Shown one piece after another: positions 16,172 through 24,584 of a stretch of 37,990 bases of DNA (position 1 is its first letter; every line of letters starts with the position of its first letter). The notes below the pieces were generated by a model. The model did not search any database and was not told the origin of the DNA. It saw only the letters and a list, made by a program, of their open reading frames with translations. Source of the stretch: Pseudomonadota bacterium. Lineage in GTDB: Bacteria > Bdellovibrionota > Bacteriovoracia > Bacteriovoracales > Bacteriovoracaceae. The position numbers and the translations under genes are program-made. The stretch lies in the NCBI GenBank assembly GCA_027487685.1, contig JAIYDC010000006.1, positions 1-37,990 of the forward strand, written 5' to 3'.

Positions 16172-17974
16172 TCAAGGGGCGTGGGTACGGATCGTTTGAA
16201 GAAACTGTTCGCCGTAGGTCTCAAGCTTACTCTGCCCGACCCCATGTACATCTAGAAATTCTGATGCCGAGGTCGGGACGAGTTCGCACATGCTGAGTAA
16301 ACTCTTGTCACTAAATACGACATACGGCGGAACACCCCGGTCCCGGGCGATTCGAGTACGGAGGTCTTTTAAGGCCGAGAAGAGAGGTGCCAGTGCTAAG
16401 GACTCCCCACCTGAGAACTCCTTCCTGCGCTTCTTCGAGGCACCAAACTCCTGCTTCCGGAGGCGAAGCACGGTTTCACCGCGCAGGATTTCTCCGGCCT
16501 TCGGAGTCAAACAAAGGTTCCGGTACTCCCAGGACTTGATCGCCACGTAATTCGCGTTTAAGAGCTGGCGAAGAACACCGTCCCAGTGCTCCTTAGGCTT
16601 CTCTTTTCCGATGCCATAAACCGAGAGCTGGTCATGGTTCTTTTCCGTGATCCGGGCACTCTTGGATCCCCGAAGCACATCGATCACATACGCTGACCCA
16701 TAGGTCTGCTGGGTTCTAAAGATCGTAGAAAGAATCATCTGCGCGTCCTTGGTGGCATCCCAGAGGATCGGCGGATCAAGGCAGGTGTCGCAGTAGTCGC
16801 ACTTTGAAGAGCTCTCCTCACCGAAATAGTCCAGGAGGAAGCTGCGACGGCACTCAGCGGTCTCGCACAGGGCCAGCATCCGGTCGAGCTTCTGCCGCGC
16901 GATGATCTTATAGCTTTCGTCGGCCTCACTGGTTTCGATCATCTGCGAGAGCTTGACTACGTCCTGGAGACCATAGACCATCCATGCCGTAGATGCTTTG
17001 CCATCACGGCCGGCCCGGCCAGTTTCCTGATAGTAGCCCTCGATACTTTTGGGAAGATCGAGATGCGCGACAAAACGCACGTCAGGACGATCAATCCCCA
17101 TGCCAAAGGCCACCGTAGCCACCACAATGATCCGGTCATCTTCATTAAAACGTTTTTGATTCTTCGTCCGAACATCGGACCCAAGGCCTGCGTGGTATGG
17201 AACGGCCGGATGCCCGGCCTTCCGGAGGGCCTGTGCTACCCGCTCCACTTTATCGCGGGAAAGGCAGTAGACGATACCCGTGTCTTCGGGATGAAACTCG
17301 CGGATGAATTGATCGAGCTGCCGAAGTTCGTCGGTACGGTCCGCAACAAGGTACTTGATATTTGGCCGGTCAAAGGAAGAGACAAAGACGTTAGGTGCCT
17401 CCAGACGCAGCTGGTGGGCGATATCCGCACGAGTCTTAGCGTCGGCAGTCGCCGTCAAAGCGATTACCGGAACACCTGGGAAGCGGAGCTTGAGCTCACC
17501 AAGTCGGGTGTAGTCTTTCCGAAACTCATGTCCCCATTGGGACACACAGTGGGCCTCGTCGATGGCAATGAGACAGACCTTCACCGTAGAAAAGAATTCG
17601 GTCAGATGAGGAGCGAGGATTCCTTCCGGCGAAACATAAACGAGCTTCACTTTTCCGTCGCGAATCTTTACCTTTGCACGCCTAGTCTCATCTGGCGTGA
17701 GTGAGGAGTTGAGAAAGAGCGCTTTGACTCCTGTCTCTTTCAGATTCATCACCTGATCCTGCATAAGCGAGATCAGAGGTGAAATGATTAAAGTGATGCC
17801 ATCGAGGTAAAGCGCAGGGATCTGATAACATAGGGACTTCCCCCCACCGGTCGGCATTATTCCAAGCGTGTCTTTTCCATCCAGAACGGAGTCAATTATT
17901 TTTAATTGAAGAAGCCGGAAGCTCGAGTAGCCGAAGGTATCTTTGAGGATATGATTTAAATCGTCGCTGCGCAT
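16172..17974 (-). CDS. recQ: ATP-dependent DNA helicase RecQ
   Basis: A 600-residue 3'-5' DNA helicase of usual length. Walker A is GGGKS at 43-47, the DEAH box is at 139-142, followed by motif III ALTATA, motif V GMGIDRPDV and motif VI QETGRAGRDG. The zinc-binding RQC part shows CRRSFLLDYFGE...CDYCDTC, and an HRDC domain closes the protein (SASEFLDVHGVGQSKLETYG). It unwinds recombination and stalled-fork intermediates. The start ATG at 17974 fits the family N-terminus, but no Shine-Dalgarno sequence is visible. Confidence 0.97.
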   Translation of the reverse strand: MRSDDLNHILKDTFGYSSFRLLQLKIIDSVLDGKDTLGIMPTGGGKSLCYQIPALYLDGITLIISPLISLMQDQVMNLKETGVKALFLNSSLTPDETRRAKVKIRDGKVKLVYVSPEGILAPHLTEFFSTVKVCLIAIDEAHCVSQWGHEFRKDYTRLGELKLRFPGVPVIALTATADAKTRADIAHQLRLEAPNVFVSSFDRPNIKYLVADRTDELRQLDQFIREFHPEDTGIVYCLSRDKVERVAQALRKAGHPAVPYHAGLGSDVRTKNQKRFNEDDRIIVVATVAFGMGIDRPDVRFVAHLDLPKSIEGYYQETGRAGRDGKASTAWMVYGLQDVVKLSQMIETSEADESYKIIARQKLDRMLALCETAECRRSFLLDYFGEESSSKCDYCDTCLDPPILWDATKDAQMILSTIFRTQQTYGSAYVIDVLRGSKSARITEKNHDQLSVYGIGKEKPKEHWDGVLRQLLNANYVAIKSWEYRNLCLTPKAGEILRGETVLRLRKQEFGASKKRRKEFSGGESLALAPLFSALKDLRTRIARDRGVPPYVVFSDKSLLSMCELVPTSASEFLDVHGVGQSKLETYGEQFLQTIRTHAP

Positions 17975-18068
17975 AGGGGGAGGATACCAAAACGCTGCAC
18001 CTTTGGTCAGGTAAAATCGGCCTTTGGGACTTGAAAATCAGTTATGGAATCCAGATCCCACTATCGCC

Positions 18069-19586
18069 TTATTGAGGGTTACAGGCATCCCGGTAGGACA
18101 TCCGGAAGGAGTTATGAAACTCCACCGGCACTGGGATGAAGTCCGGTTCGTGCTGTTTCTGAATATTAAGCCTATGAGCTTCGCAGTCCTTGCGGCGAAA
18201 CTCTTCATTTACACCTAGAAGGTCCTTAAAAGTCATGGAGTGACCCTGCCGCTTGAAGTAAGCTTCTTCGGTCGCGAAGAGATGCTTTTCAAGTGATTCC
18301 GAGAGTGACTGGAAAAGGAAAACCGTCTCAAGAGTACTAGGTGGCATGTGCTTTTGTAATTTGTCTCGAGCGAAACCCAATTGACGAGCGGCCCAAGCTG
18401 CGCGGGCCTTGACCTTAGCCGAAGGACTGAACTTAAACTTATAACCCTTGGTTTCAATCCAGCTATAAATGCTAGTGAGAATCGAGTCTTGCATTCGAAC
18501 GCGGCGAAGTCTTGGAATTAACCTAAACTCAGCAACGACCTCAAAGCGATGATCGAGTTCGATATCCGCCGGAGCAAAAGTCTGGCGCGCGGTCACACCA
18601 AGGCCCTTGATGAAGTCGGTGTCGGAGAGCCGGGCGATGGAGGTTAAATAGAGTGGTACCTTATATTCGTCGTTACTTGCGAGCTTGTAGGCATAACGGA
18701 CGACCTCGGAACAGAAAATCTGCGAATGATCGTCAGGCTCCATTCCGAAGTCATAAGGTATCACCTCACCGCGAGCGAGTTTCTCAGAAGCGTAATCGTA
18801 AAACCGTCTGGCCGCTCGGAGTGCCAGCGCCTCGTCCGGATTTCGGAAAAGCACGATGCGCGCCTCCTTCTCTTTCATATACGTTTCGAGGGGTGTTATG
18901 ATGACTCCACTCTCAATCAGGGCCTCAATGACATGAAGCTTTCCGAGCGAATCCTTTCCAACCAGCGCCATATGCGAGAACTGTGCATCCTCGTCCCCGA
19001 TCCGAGCAATCATAGCACTGACAGAACTTTGCCCCCTCACAAGGAGAACGTCGCCGGCCTTAAAGTCAACCTTGTCGAACTTAGGATTTAGGAGGGTATG
19101 GAGATGGCCACCGCCGAAATTTTCCGCGGGGACAGCCTCTGCATTCGGCGAGTTAAAAAAGATCCATTCCGCAAGAGAATCCTCTGCAAAGCGTGCATAC
19201 CTTATGGCACGACGAATAGCTCCAAGGCAATCCGTTGAGAGTTCTGTCGGATACCGCCGCACAAATTCTCGCAGTCCCAGGCGCAGCTCAAACAATCCTT
19301 TAAGGGATGCTTCCTGGTGAGTCTCAAGGTGGCTCTTCTCCGTCTGGTTCTTCGGGAAGTAAAAACCCGAGGGCCTTTCATAAACATTCGAAGTATAACC
19401 TGCAATGAAGGCAACACAACTCCCGGGGTTCAGTTCCGAGGAACGGATGCTCTCATTGATAGCAGGGATCTCATCCACGAACTCGTAAATACTTTGAGGC
19501 CCACGGCCGACAAGGTGTTGATGATTTTTTGTCTGAGCACAGGCGGCGAGAAAAAGTAGCACCCCGAGAAAGTAGCATGTTTTCAT
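18069..19586 (-). CDS. Second YiiX/permuted-papain lipoprotein (paralog)
   Basis: A 505-residue lipoprotein (lipobox FLAAC, Cys 16) of the same layout as the gene at 13449-14927: AGDVLLVRG at 177-185, SAMIARIG, H205 in QFSHMALVG, and C292 in FCSEVVRYAY as the candidate nucleophile. Shared features beyond the core, such as FxPxDxELDxRFEVVxEF and the C-terminal FxR/KKDxxxxxLN segment, show that the two are close paralogs rather than merely the same fold. The ATG at 19586 has GGAGGA six bases upstream. It is on the opposite strand from its paralog, with recQ between. Confidence 0.87.
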   Translation of the reverse strand: MKTCYFLGVLLFLAACAQTKNHQHLVGRGPQSIYEFVDEIPAINESIRSSELNPGSCVAFIAGYTSNVYERPSGFYFPKNQTEKSHLETHQEASLKGLFELRLGLREFVRRYPTELSTDCLGAIRRAIRYARFAEDSLAEWIFFNSPNAEAVPAENFGGGHLHTLLNPKFDKVDFKAGDVLLVRGQSSVSAMIARIGDEDAQFSHMALVGKDSLGKLHVIEALIESGVIITPLETYMKEKEARIVLFRNPDEALALRAARRFYDYASEKLARGEVIPYDFGMEPDDHSQIFCSEVVRYAYKLASNDEYKVPLYLTSIARLSDTDFIKGLGVTARQTFAPADIELDHRFEVVAEFRLIPRLRRVRMQDSILTSIYSWIETKGYKFKFSPSAKVKARAAWAARQLGFARDKLQKHMPPSTLETVFLFQSLSESLEKHLFATEEAYFKRQGHSMTFKDLLGVNEEFRRKDCEAHRLNIQKQHEPDFIPVPVEFHNSFRMSYRDACNPQ

Positions 19587-19669
19587 GGAAGATCCTCCAA
19601 TTACAATATCGGTGATCCAGTAAAATTTATAAGCCGCAAGAGAAGAAGACCTGATCACTCAGATACAAC

Positions 19670-19699
19670 AAAAAGGAAGAGGGATAGGACCCCTCTTCC
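19670..19699 (-). terminator. Rho-independent terminator of the LysM operon
   Basis: Perfect nine-base arms GGAAGAGGG (19675-19683) and CCCTCTTCC (19691-19699) with a seven-base loop, followed on the minus strand by TTTTTG. It lies 26 bases after the LysM gene stop. Confidence 0.9.
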
Positions 19700-19724
19700 G
19701 AACTAGATTAAAGGGTAAGTTTCA

Positions 19725-22025
19725 TCACTCGAGTCGCTCTTCTACCGGGGCCGCTTCCTTCTTCTCGACATTGAGAAGTTCATCCACTTCTTCAACGTCG
19801 AACTCGGTGAGGCCATAAGGATTGTCTTTTGAGTTCAGGTCCTCATCCACGTAGCGCTTGCCAAGATTCTCTTCGATATCATCTAGAGACTCCTGGTCGG
19901 AATCTCCACGACTCTTCTCAATCTCGTTGAGATTCTCCTGCTCTAAGAGCTTATCTTCATCGAGCTTAGCATCGTTGAGGATCTTCTCCGCCTGCTCGAT
20001 CTCGTTTTCAAGACGCTCCAGAGATTTGAGGTCCTTCTCAGAGTCCTTGATCACGGATTTCTCCCGCTCCTGCCGCTCAAGCTCAGCGAGTTCGTCTTCC
20101 GTTAGTTGGATTTTATCCGCTTGGTTCAAAAGGTCATCGTTTAAGTTCTCAAGGTTCAGCTCAACGTCAAGTTCCTCAAGCGCCTTGCCGCCAGTAAGGT
20201 CTTTGTCACCTTTTTCCAAAGCACGCCTGGACTTCTCTTCCCGAAGCTTAGACTCCTTGGTCTTGGTGATCGCGATGTCTCCAGGATAGAAGTCTTTCAC
20301 TGAACCACTGACTAGGGCCGTGGCAAAATTATCGGTAAGAGTGATGACCGTGACTTCCCCAAGCTTGTAGGTGGGCTGATCCGTTATGTTAGTCCCCAAG
20401 GAGCGGTCTTTAAATCCGTAGATTTCAAACACGTTCCCCATTTCAACCCCATCGGCCCGGCCACGGTCCAGGTAAACAACGTCCCCATAAGCTAGAACCG
20501 ATTGCTGAGGCTGGAAGCTCGCAAGAATTCCGGCCTCAATAAGGCGGCTGTTAAAGGTTCGAGTGATCCGTTCGATCTTCGGTGTGTAGGCAGTGATCCG
20601 ATCTCCGCGCTGAGGAGTTCCGGCAACTTCTATGAACTCAACTTCCCATTTGTCGCTGATCTTACGTATGAGCTTTATGTGGCCAACGATGGAGTACTTA
20701 TACCCTTCTCGATCCGAGTTCGCTTGGGTAATTTTCCCACCAGAGGAGTAGATAGAAAACTTATCCCCGGGAAGAACATTCATCGACTCGTCAAACTTCA
20801 CATAGGCGTGGTCAAGAGTGACAAAGAATATGTTCTCATCCGGACCGTTAACAATAGAACCAAAGTCCTGCACCAGGTTCGTGGAAATGAAGGTACTCAG
20901 GTAGAAGCCCTGCTTGAATGAGTAAAAGATTTTGGAATTCTTATCAAAGCCGGACTCGTCATAGTTCTTGGGAAGAATAATGTCGAAATCTGTCTTAGGT
21001 GGTTCGTAGTTTTCATACTCGCGGTTAAGCGCCTGCTCGCTCGCCTTCGTCAGGTCATCCATCGTTTCCTCGGATGCATACTGAAAATAGACGCCTTGCT
21101 TTTCGAGGTTATTCTTCTCGGAGAGCCACGACGGAGTCGTATCTTCCCCGAAGTTAGCAAGGTCACTCGGATTATTGTTACCAACGGATCCCGGCGAGGC
21201 ATTGAGCTCCTCATCGGAGAAGGTCCCGAGTTTTACCTCTGGCGCCTGTGAGCCGCTTCCGGTGGTAAAGGAGAGCACCATGCCGGGTTCGATAAAGTGT
21301 GGATTCGTGATAAACGAGTTCAAAGACCAGATTTTCGGATAGTAGTAGCCGGATCCAAAAAGACGTTTAGAGATTTTAAAAAGCCAGTCATCTTTGACGA
21401 CATTATAGGTCTCGACCTTGGCGGCCGTAGCAACTTCATTCCACTCGGGATCTGTGATCTGGCCCTGGATATTTTGCGCCAGCCCCAGAAGTTCACGCTC
21501 CTCGCGACCGACATCAAAAACCTCGGGCTCCTTCTCTTTCTTCTCTGTTCCCGTGGTCGTTATTGGGGTCGATTCTTCAGTCCCTTCGGCTGTTGTGGTC
21601 GTCGTCGTTGGTTCAAATTGTCCATCATCACCGAGGTCTGCCTTGATACTATCAAGATCATCGCCCGTCTTCTCAACGCCACCAGTGACGGTGGTTTCTG
21701 GAGAGGTGTCCGCTGGCAGAGCTTCAATGGAGTTTGCCGGGTCGAGTTCGGCTTTCTCCACTTGAGGATTCACGGCCTCTGTTTCTGCCATAGGAGTCTC
21801 ATCCACCGGCAGATCCGGAGTCGTTCCTCCCTCTAAGGCTTCGAGATCTACTGTATCACCAGAGATGCCCTCGGCCGGAGGAACGGTCTCGCTCACTTCT
21901 TTGACCGCTGGTGCCTGATCCTCAAGCAGCGTCTGGAGATCCGAATCATTCAACTCTTCCTGCGCCATTACCGCATGGGTCAGGAGTAAGGTTAGAAAGA
22001 TGAGGTTCTTACTGTCCTTTCTCAC
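19725..22025 (-). CDS. Large LysM-domain envelope protein with coiled-coil C-terminus
   Basis: A 766-residue exported protein: signal peptide ending near HAVMA at 16-21, an acidic low-complexity Pro/Thr/Glu-rich region (30-170) with a Thr run, one LysM domain (about 205-253, TYNVVKDDWLFKISKRLFG...PHFIEPGMVLSF), a central mixed domain (about 300-590), and an acidic, highly helical coiled coil from about 600 on. LysM binds peptidoglycan glycan chains, so it probably anchors an envelope complex. The GTG start shares its first base with the TAG stop of the preceding lipoprotein gene (TAGTG), with AAGGA seven bases upstream, so the two are translationally coupled. Confidence 0.85.
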   Translation of the reverse strand: MRKDSKNLIFLTLLLTHAVMAQEELNDSDLQTLLEDQAPAVKEVSETVPPAEGISGDTVDLEALEGGTTPDLPVDETPMAETEAVNPQVEKAELDPANSIEALPADTSPETTVTGGVEKTGDDLDSIKADLGDDGQFEPTTTTTTAEGTEESTPITTTGTEKKEKEPEVFDVGREERELLGLAQNIQGQITDPEWNEVATAAKVETYNVVKDDWLFKISKRLFGSGYYYPKIWSLNSFITNPHFIEPGMVLSFTTGSGSQAPEVKLGTFSDEELNASPGSVGNNNPSDLANFGEDTTPSWLSEKNNLEKQGVYFQYASEETMDDLTKASEQALNREYENYEPPKTDFDIILPKNYDESGFDKNSKIFYSFKQGFYLSTFISTNLVQDFGSIVNGPDENIFFVTLDHAYVKFDESMNVLPGDKFSIYSSGGKITQANSDREGYKYSIVGHIKLIRKISDKWEVEFIEVAGTPQRGDRITAYTPKIERITRTFNSRLIEAGILASFQPQQSVLAYGDVVYLDRGRADGVEMGNVFEIYGFKDRSLGTNITDQPTYKLGEVTVITLTDNFATALVSGSVKDFYPGDIAITKTKESKLREEKSRRALEKGDKDLTGGKALEELDVELNLENLNDDLLNQADKIQLTEDELAELERQEREKSVIKDSEKDLKSLERLENEIEQAEKILNDAKLDEDKLLEQENLNEIEKSRGDSDQESLDDIEENLGKRYVDEDLNSKDNPYGLTEFDVEEVDELLNVEKKEAAPVEERLE

Positions 22026-22726
22026 TACATTCCTTGTCCAGAGCCGAATACATCGTTAAGGATCGACGCATACTGGTCTCGCTTGTTCTGCAGCCCGAGC
22101 TTTTCGGAGGTAACGACTGCCCCACGGAGCGCATCGAGGACCACGCCCGAGTGCGAGTGCTTCTTAATAATGTCTTCGAACACCTGCAATGCCAGATCGT
22201 ACTGACCTCGCGCTAAAAGAAGTTCGCCTACCTGGAATTTCGAACGGACCTTGACGGGGGCCACTGCTTCAACTTCGAGTTGCTGAAAGATCTTTGTCGC
22301 CTCTCCCGGATTAGAATTCTTCATCGCTAGTCCGCGGCGGTAAAGACCGACCTGTCCCTCTACATCGCCTGAAACACTTGCACCTGTCGTTGTGGCGCTA
22401 TCTTTAGCAGCAGTCCCTTCCGGAAAGAGATTAACTGTCTCCGTGTCAGCACTCGATGAGGTTTGGGCAAGATTATCACTCTGACTGCGCTGGAGTTCAT
22501 CGACGAGTGAGCCCGCAGAGTTATGCGGTTTTTCCTTGAGCTGTTCGTATTTTTTTGAGAGCTCTTCGTACTTCACTAACAACTGGTCGTATTGCTCACG
22601 GGAAACAGGACGAGAGCGGGAGGCTTCCTTGCCTTCATCTTTGACCAGCGATCGCTCAAGATCGCGATACCACGAGCAGGAGGTCATAACGAGCAACGCG
22701 GCCAGCGGTATCAAAGTCGATTTCAA
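22025..22726 (-). CDS. Coiled-coil/TPR lipoprotein coupled to the LysM protein
   Basis: A 233-residue lipoprotein (lipobox VMTSC, Cys 17). It has a helical coiled coil at about 43-75, a Ser/Thr/Ala linker, and TPR-like helical pairs at about 125-215 (GLYRRGLAMKNSNPGEATKIF, FQVGELLLARGQYDLALQVFEDII), a layout like the YbgF/CpoB proteins. The start is TTG at 22726, with GGAGG five bases upstream; no ATG fits the signal peptide. The stop overlaps the GTG start of the LysM gene by one base, so the two products are likely made in fixed ratio and may interact. Confidence 0.85.
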   Translation of the reverse strand: MKSTLIPLAALLVMTSCSWYRDLERSLVKDEGKEASRSRPVSREQYDQLLVKYEELSKKYEQLKEKPHNSAGSLVDELQRSQSDNLAQTSSSADTETVNLFPEGTAAKDSATTTGASVSGDVEGQVGLYRRGLAMKNSNPGEATKIFQQLEVEAVAPVKVRSKFQVGELLLARGQYDLALQVFEDIIKKHSHSGVVLDALRGAVVTSEKLGLQNKRDQYASILNDVFGSGQGM

Positions 22727-22812
22727 AGCGTCCTCCGTGACATAACTTCTTAAATTTTTTGACTTTCCTTATCTTATATCTTAATTCCAAATGGATCTTA
22801 GTCAAGGAATCT

Positions 22813-23082
22813 ATGTCGCCCACCTATCATCAGAGTAAACAGCTCTACTACACCCGCTTACGCGTTCCTAAGGACGAGGCTTACTTTGTCTATTTTACCT
22901 TTGAGGCGAACGAAGGCGTTTGCTTCTACTCGACGGTTGAAGAATCTCTTCGCGGAGCTTACCGTGACATCGACGTTCGGACGCCTATCGAGGGGACCGA
23001 GATTCTGAAGGGACTCATAAAAAGACTCCAGACGGAACTCCGTCTGGATGTCTTAACGGAAGAAGTGCTTAAAGACTCTTGA
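22813..23082 (+). CDS. Small conserved protein resembling DUF4911
   Basis: An 89-residue cytoplasmic protein. The segment LYYTRLRVPKDEAYFVYFTFEANEG...STVE matches what I recall of DUF4911 proteins (delta-type and related bacteria), which have a hydrophobic-strand/helix/'EG' core and are of unknown function. The ATG at 22813 has AAGGA five bases upstream; an in-frame ATG at 22759 has none. Its 3' end overlaps the convergent peroxiredoxin gene by 14 bases and contains the hairpin listed separately. Confidence 0.65.
   Translation: MSPTYHQSKQLYYTRLRVPKDEAYFVYFTFEANEGVCFYSTVEESLRGAYRDIDVRTPIEGTEILKGLIKRLQTELRLDVLTEEVLKDS
23019..23047 (-). terminator. Candidate terminator of the gloB-bcp operon, inside the convergent gene
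   Basis: A near-perfect palindrome with nine-base arms CCAGACGGA and TCCGTCTGG (23028-23047), then four bases and a T5 run on the minus strand. It sits 21 bases after the bcp stop but within the last codons of the plus-strand gene. Confidence 0.55.
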
Positions 23083-23809
23083 AGAAGTTCAAAACATCAC
23101 TGTGATGCGTCTTCGTATCAACCTTTTGCATAACGTGGACGATTTTTCCTTCTTTGTTAATCAAGAAGCTTTGACGAAGGATACCGTCGAACTCACGGCC
23201 CATGAATTTCTTCAGGCCCCAGGCCCCGTATGCCTTGATTACCGACTTCTCCGGATCAGAGAGGAGAGTGAAATTTAGCTTTTCCTTTTCCTCAAACTTC
23301 TTGAGTGACTTGACCGGATCGGCACTGATGCCGAGGACAACAATGTCTGCATCACTGAGGATCGTTTCAGAGTTGCGGATTTCGCAGGCCTGAACCGTGC
23401 AGCCTGGAGTCATGGCCTTGGGGTAGAAATACACCACAACATTTTTACCACGGAAATCCACCAGAGATACTTCCTTTCCGTTTTGATCATGGAGCGTAAA
23501 CTCCGGTGCCATGTCGCCAGGGCTCAACGCCGGCGCCTGAACGGTAGGGTCGGATGGCTTCATAGGAGCGACCTTGGAAGTTTCAACTTTCTTGCTCACA
23601 TTTTTGGCCGGTGCTTTTTTCGTGGCTTTCTTGGCCGGTGCTTTCTTAGTCACTTTCTTAGCCGGTGCTTTCTTGGTCACTTTCTTAGCTGGTGCTTTCT
23701 TGGTCACTTTCTTCGCTGGTGCTTTCTTCGTCACTTTCTTCGCTGGTGCTTTCTTCGTCACTTTCTTCGCTGGTGCTTTCTTCGTCACTTTTTTTGTCTT
23801 CTTCGCCAT
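23069..23809 (-). CDS. bcp: Peroxiredoxin (BCP/PrxQ type) with an N-terminal histone-H1-like tail
   Basis: A 246-residue protein. Residues 1-80 are almost only Lys, Ala, Pro, Thr and Val, in seven nine-residue units of the type KKAPAKKVT, like the tails of bacterial H1-like proteins. Residues 95-246 form a complete thioredoxin-fold peroxiredoxin: FYPKAMTPGCTVQACE holds the peroxidatic C137 and, five residues on, the resolving C142 expected of BCP enzymes, which reduce hydrogen and organic peroxides using thioredoxin. The ATG at 23809 has AAAAGGA nine bases upstream; an in-frame TTG at 23830 is less likely. It follows gloB by 14 bases and is probably cotranscribed with it. Nucleic-acid binding by the tail is inference. 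Confidence 0.93.
   Translation of the reverse strand: MAKKTKKVTKKAPAKKVTKKAPAKKVTKKAPAKKVTKKAPAKKVTKKAPAKKVTKKAPAKKATKKAPAKNVSKKVETSKVAPMKPSDPTVQAPALSPGDMAPEFTLHDQNGKEVSLVDFRGKNVVVYFYPKAMTPGCTVQACEIRNSETILSDADIVVLGISADPVKSLKKFEEKEKLNFTLLSDPEKSVIKAYGAWGLKKFMGREFDGILRQSFLINKEGKIVHVMQKVDTKTHHSDVLNFFKSL
23594..23782 (-). repeat. Tandem 27-bp coding repeat (seven copies) in bcp
   Basis: Seven in-frame units of 27 bases encode KKAPAKKVT-type nonapeptides; the five nearest the start encode identical peptides and the last two vary. There are no spacers. Such an array can expand or contract by recombination without breaking the frame. Confidence 0.9.
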
Positions 23810-23823
23810 AAAATTTATTCCTT

Positions 23824-24583
23824 TTACCAATTGTCCCTGAGGTTACGTAATCTTTTAAACAATTCTCGCTCCAGTTGATCCGCTTCGGAAAGATCTTCTT
23901 CCTCCAGCAGGAGGTTTTTTCTAAGCTCGAGGGAGTTAAGCCGGAGAAAGGGGTTCACCTGAAGCTCATCACCCAAAGTCGTAGGGGCCTGGTCCTCAGG
24001 CCTCAATCCGCGAAGCTCCCGAAGGCGATCCGATATCCTGCCATTCTCTGGTTCGATTGTAACTGCGAACTCAAGGTTGCGCCGGCGGTAATCATGCCCT
24101 GGATAAAGAACGGTTTCCGGCGGTAACCGCCGGAGCATCTCGGTGGTGGAATAAAGAAGTTCCACGTCACCGCCCCCCCCGGCAGTTTCCGACTCCAGAG
24201 TTGCAGAGCGTGTCACCGGAGAAAAGAGCGTGAGGCTCCCCTTTGATCTTCCAGACGAAGGCCTGATGATCTAAAGTGTGGCCGGGCGTATCGAGGGCCT
24301 CAAGAGTATATTCTTCGCTGAGACGAAGAGCATCCGAGTTTTTAAGTCTTCGAACAGGGACGTCGAAAGCTTGGCCCAATGGAGTATTACCTTGGACATG
24401 GTCCCAATGCTGATGCGTGTTTAAGATTCCTTTCAAGACGAGGCCATTTTTTTTGATATACTCTACCAATGGACTGGCCTCAAAAGGATCAATCGCCCAA
24501 GCCTCTCCAGACTCACTTTCAGAGATGAGGTAGCTGTAGTTACGAAGCGGGTTTTCTGCGAAAAACGTTTTAACGAGGATCAA
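23824..24583 (-). pseudogene. gloB: Hydroxyacylglutathione hydrolase (glyoxalase II), frameshifted at a G8 tract
   Basis: Two ORFs together make one glyoxalase II of normal length, about 252 residues. The first (24583-24167) has THQHWDH, the metallo-beta-lactamase zinc motif, and FSGDTLCNSGVGNC; the second continues with GGGDVELLYS, YPGHDY and the C-terminal PTTLGDELQVNPFLR. They are joined at a run of eight G (plus-strand C, 24173-24180). With seven G the frame reads CRGGGDVELL, the family-typical 'GVGNC..GD' form; with eight it stops at once. This may be a sequencing error, phase variation, slippage or a true lesion. It would hydrolyse S-lactoylglutathione or a related thioester. The start is TTG at 24583. 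Confidence 0.88.
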
Positions 24584-24584
24584 A

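Noticed and set aside
22759-22787. TTGACT followed by AT-rich sequence before the DUF4911-like gene
   Set aside because: The -10 candidates at proper spacing (TAATTC or TTAATT) match the consensus poorly.
23594-23782. Regular repeats that could suggest a CRISPR array
   Set aside because: The 27-bp units are directly adjacent with no spacers and encode an in-frame peptide repeat.
23483-23878. Plus-strand ORFs that look like repeated membrane segments (FFVTFLAGAF-type)
   Set aside because: They are antisense translations of the Lys/Ala/Pro repeat of bcp, where AAG and GCC codons become Leu/Phe/Gly.
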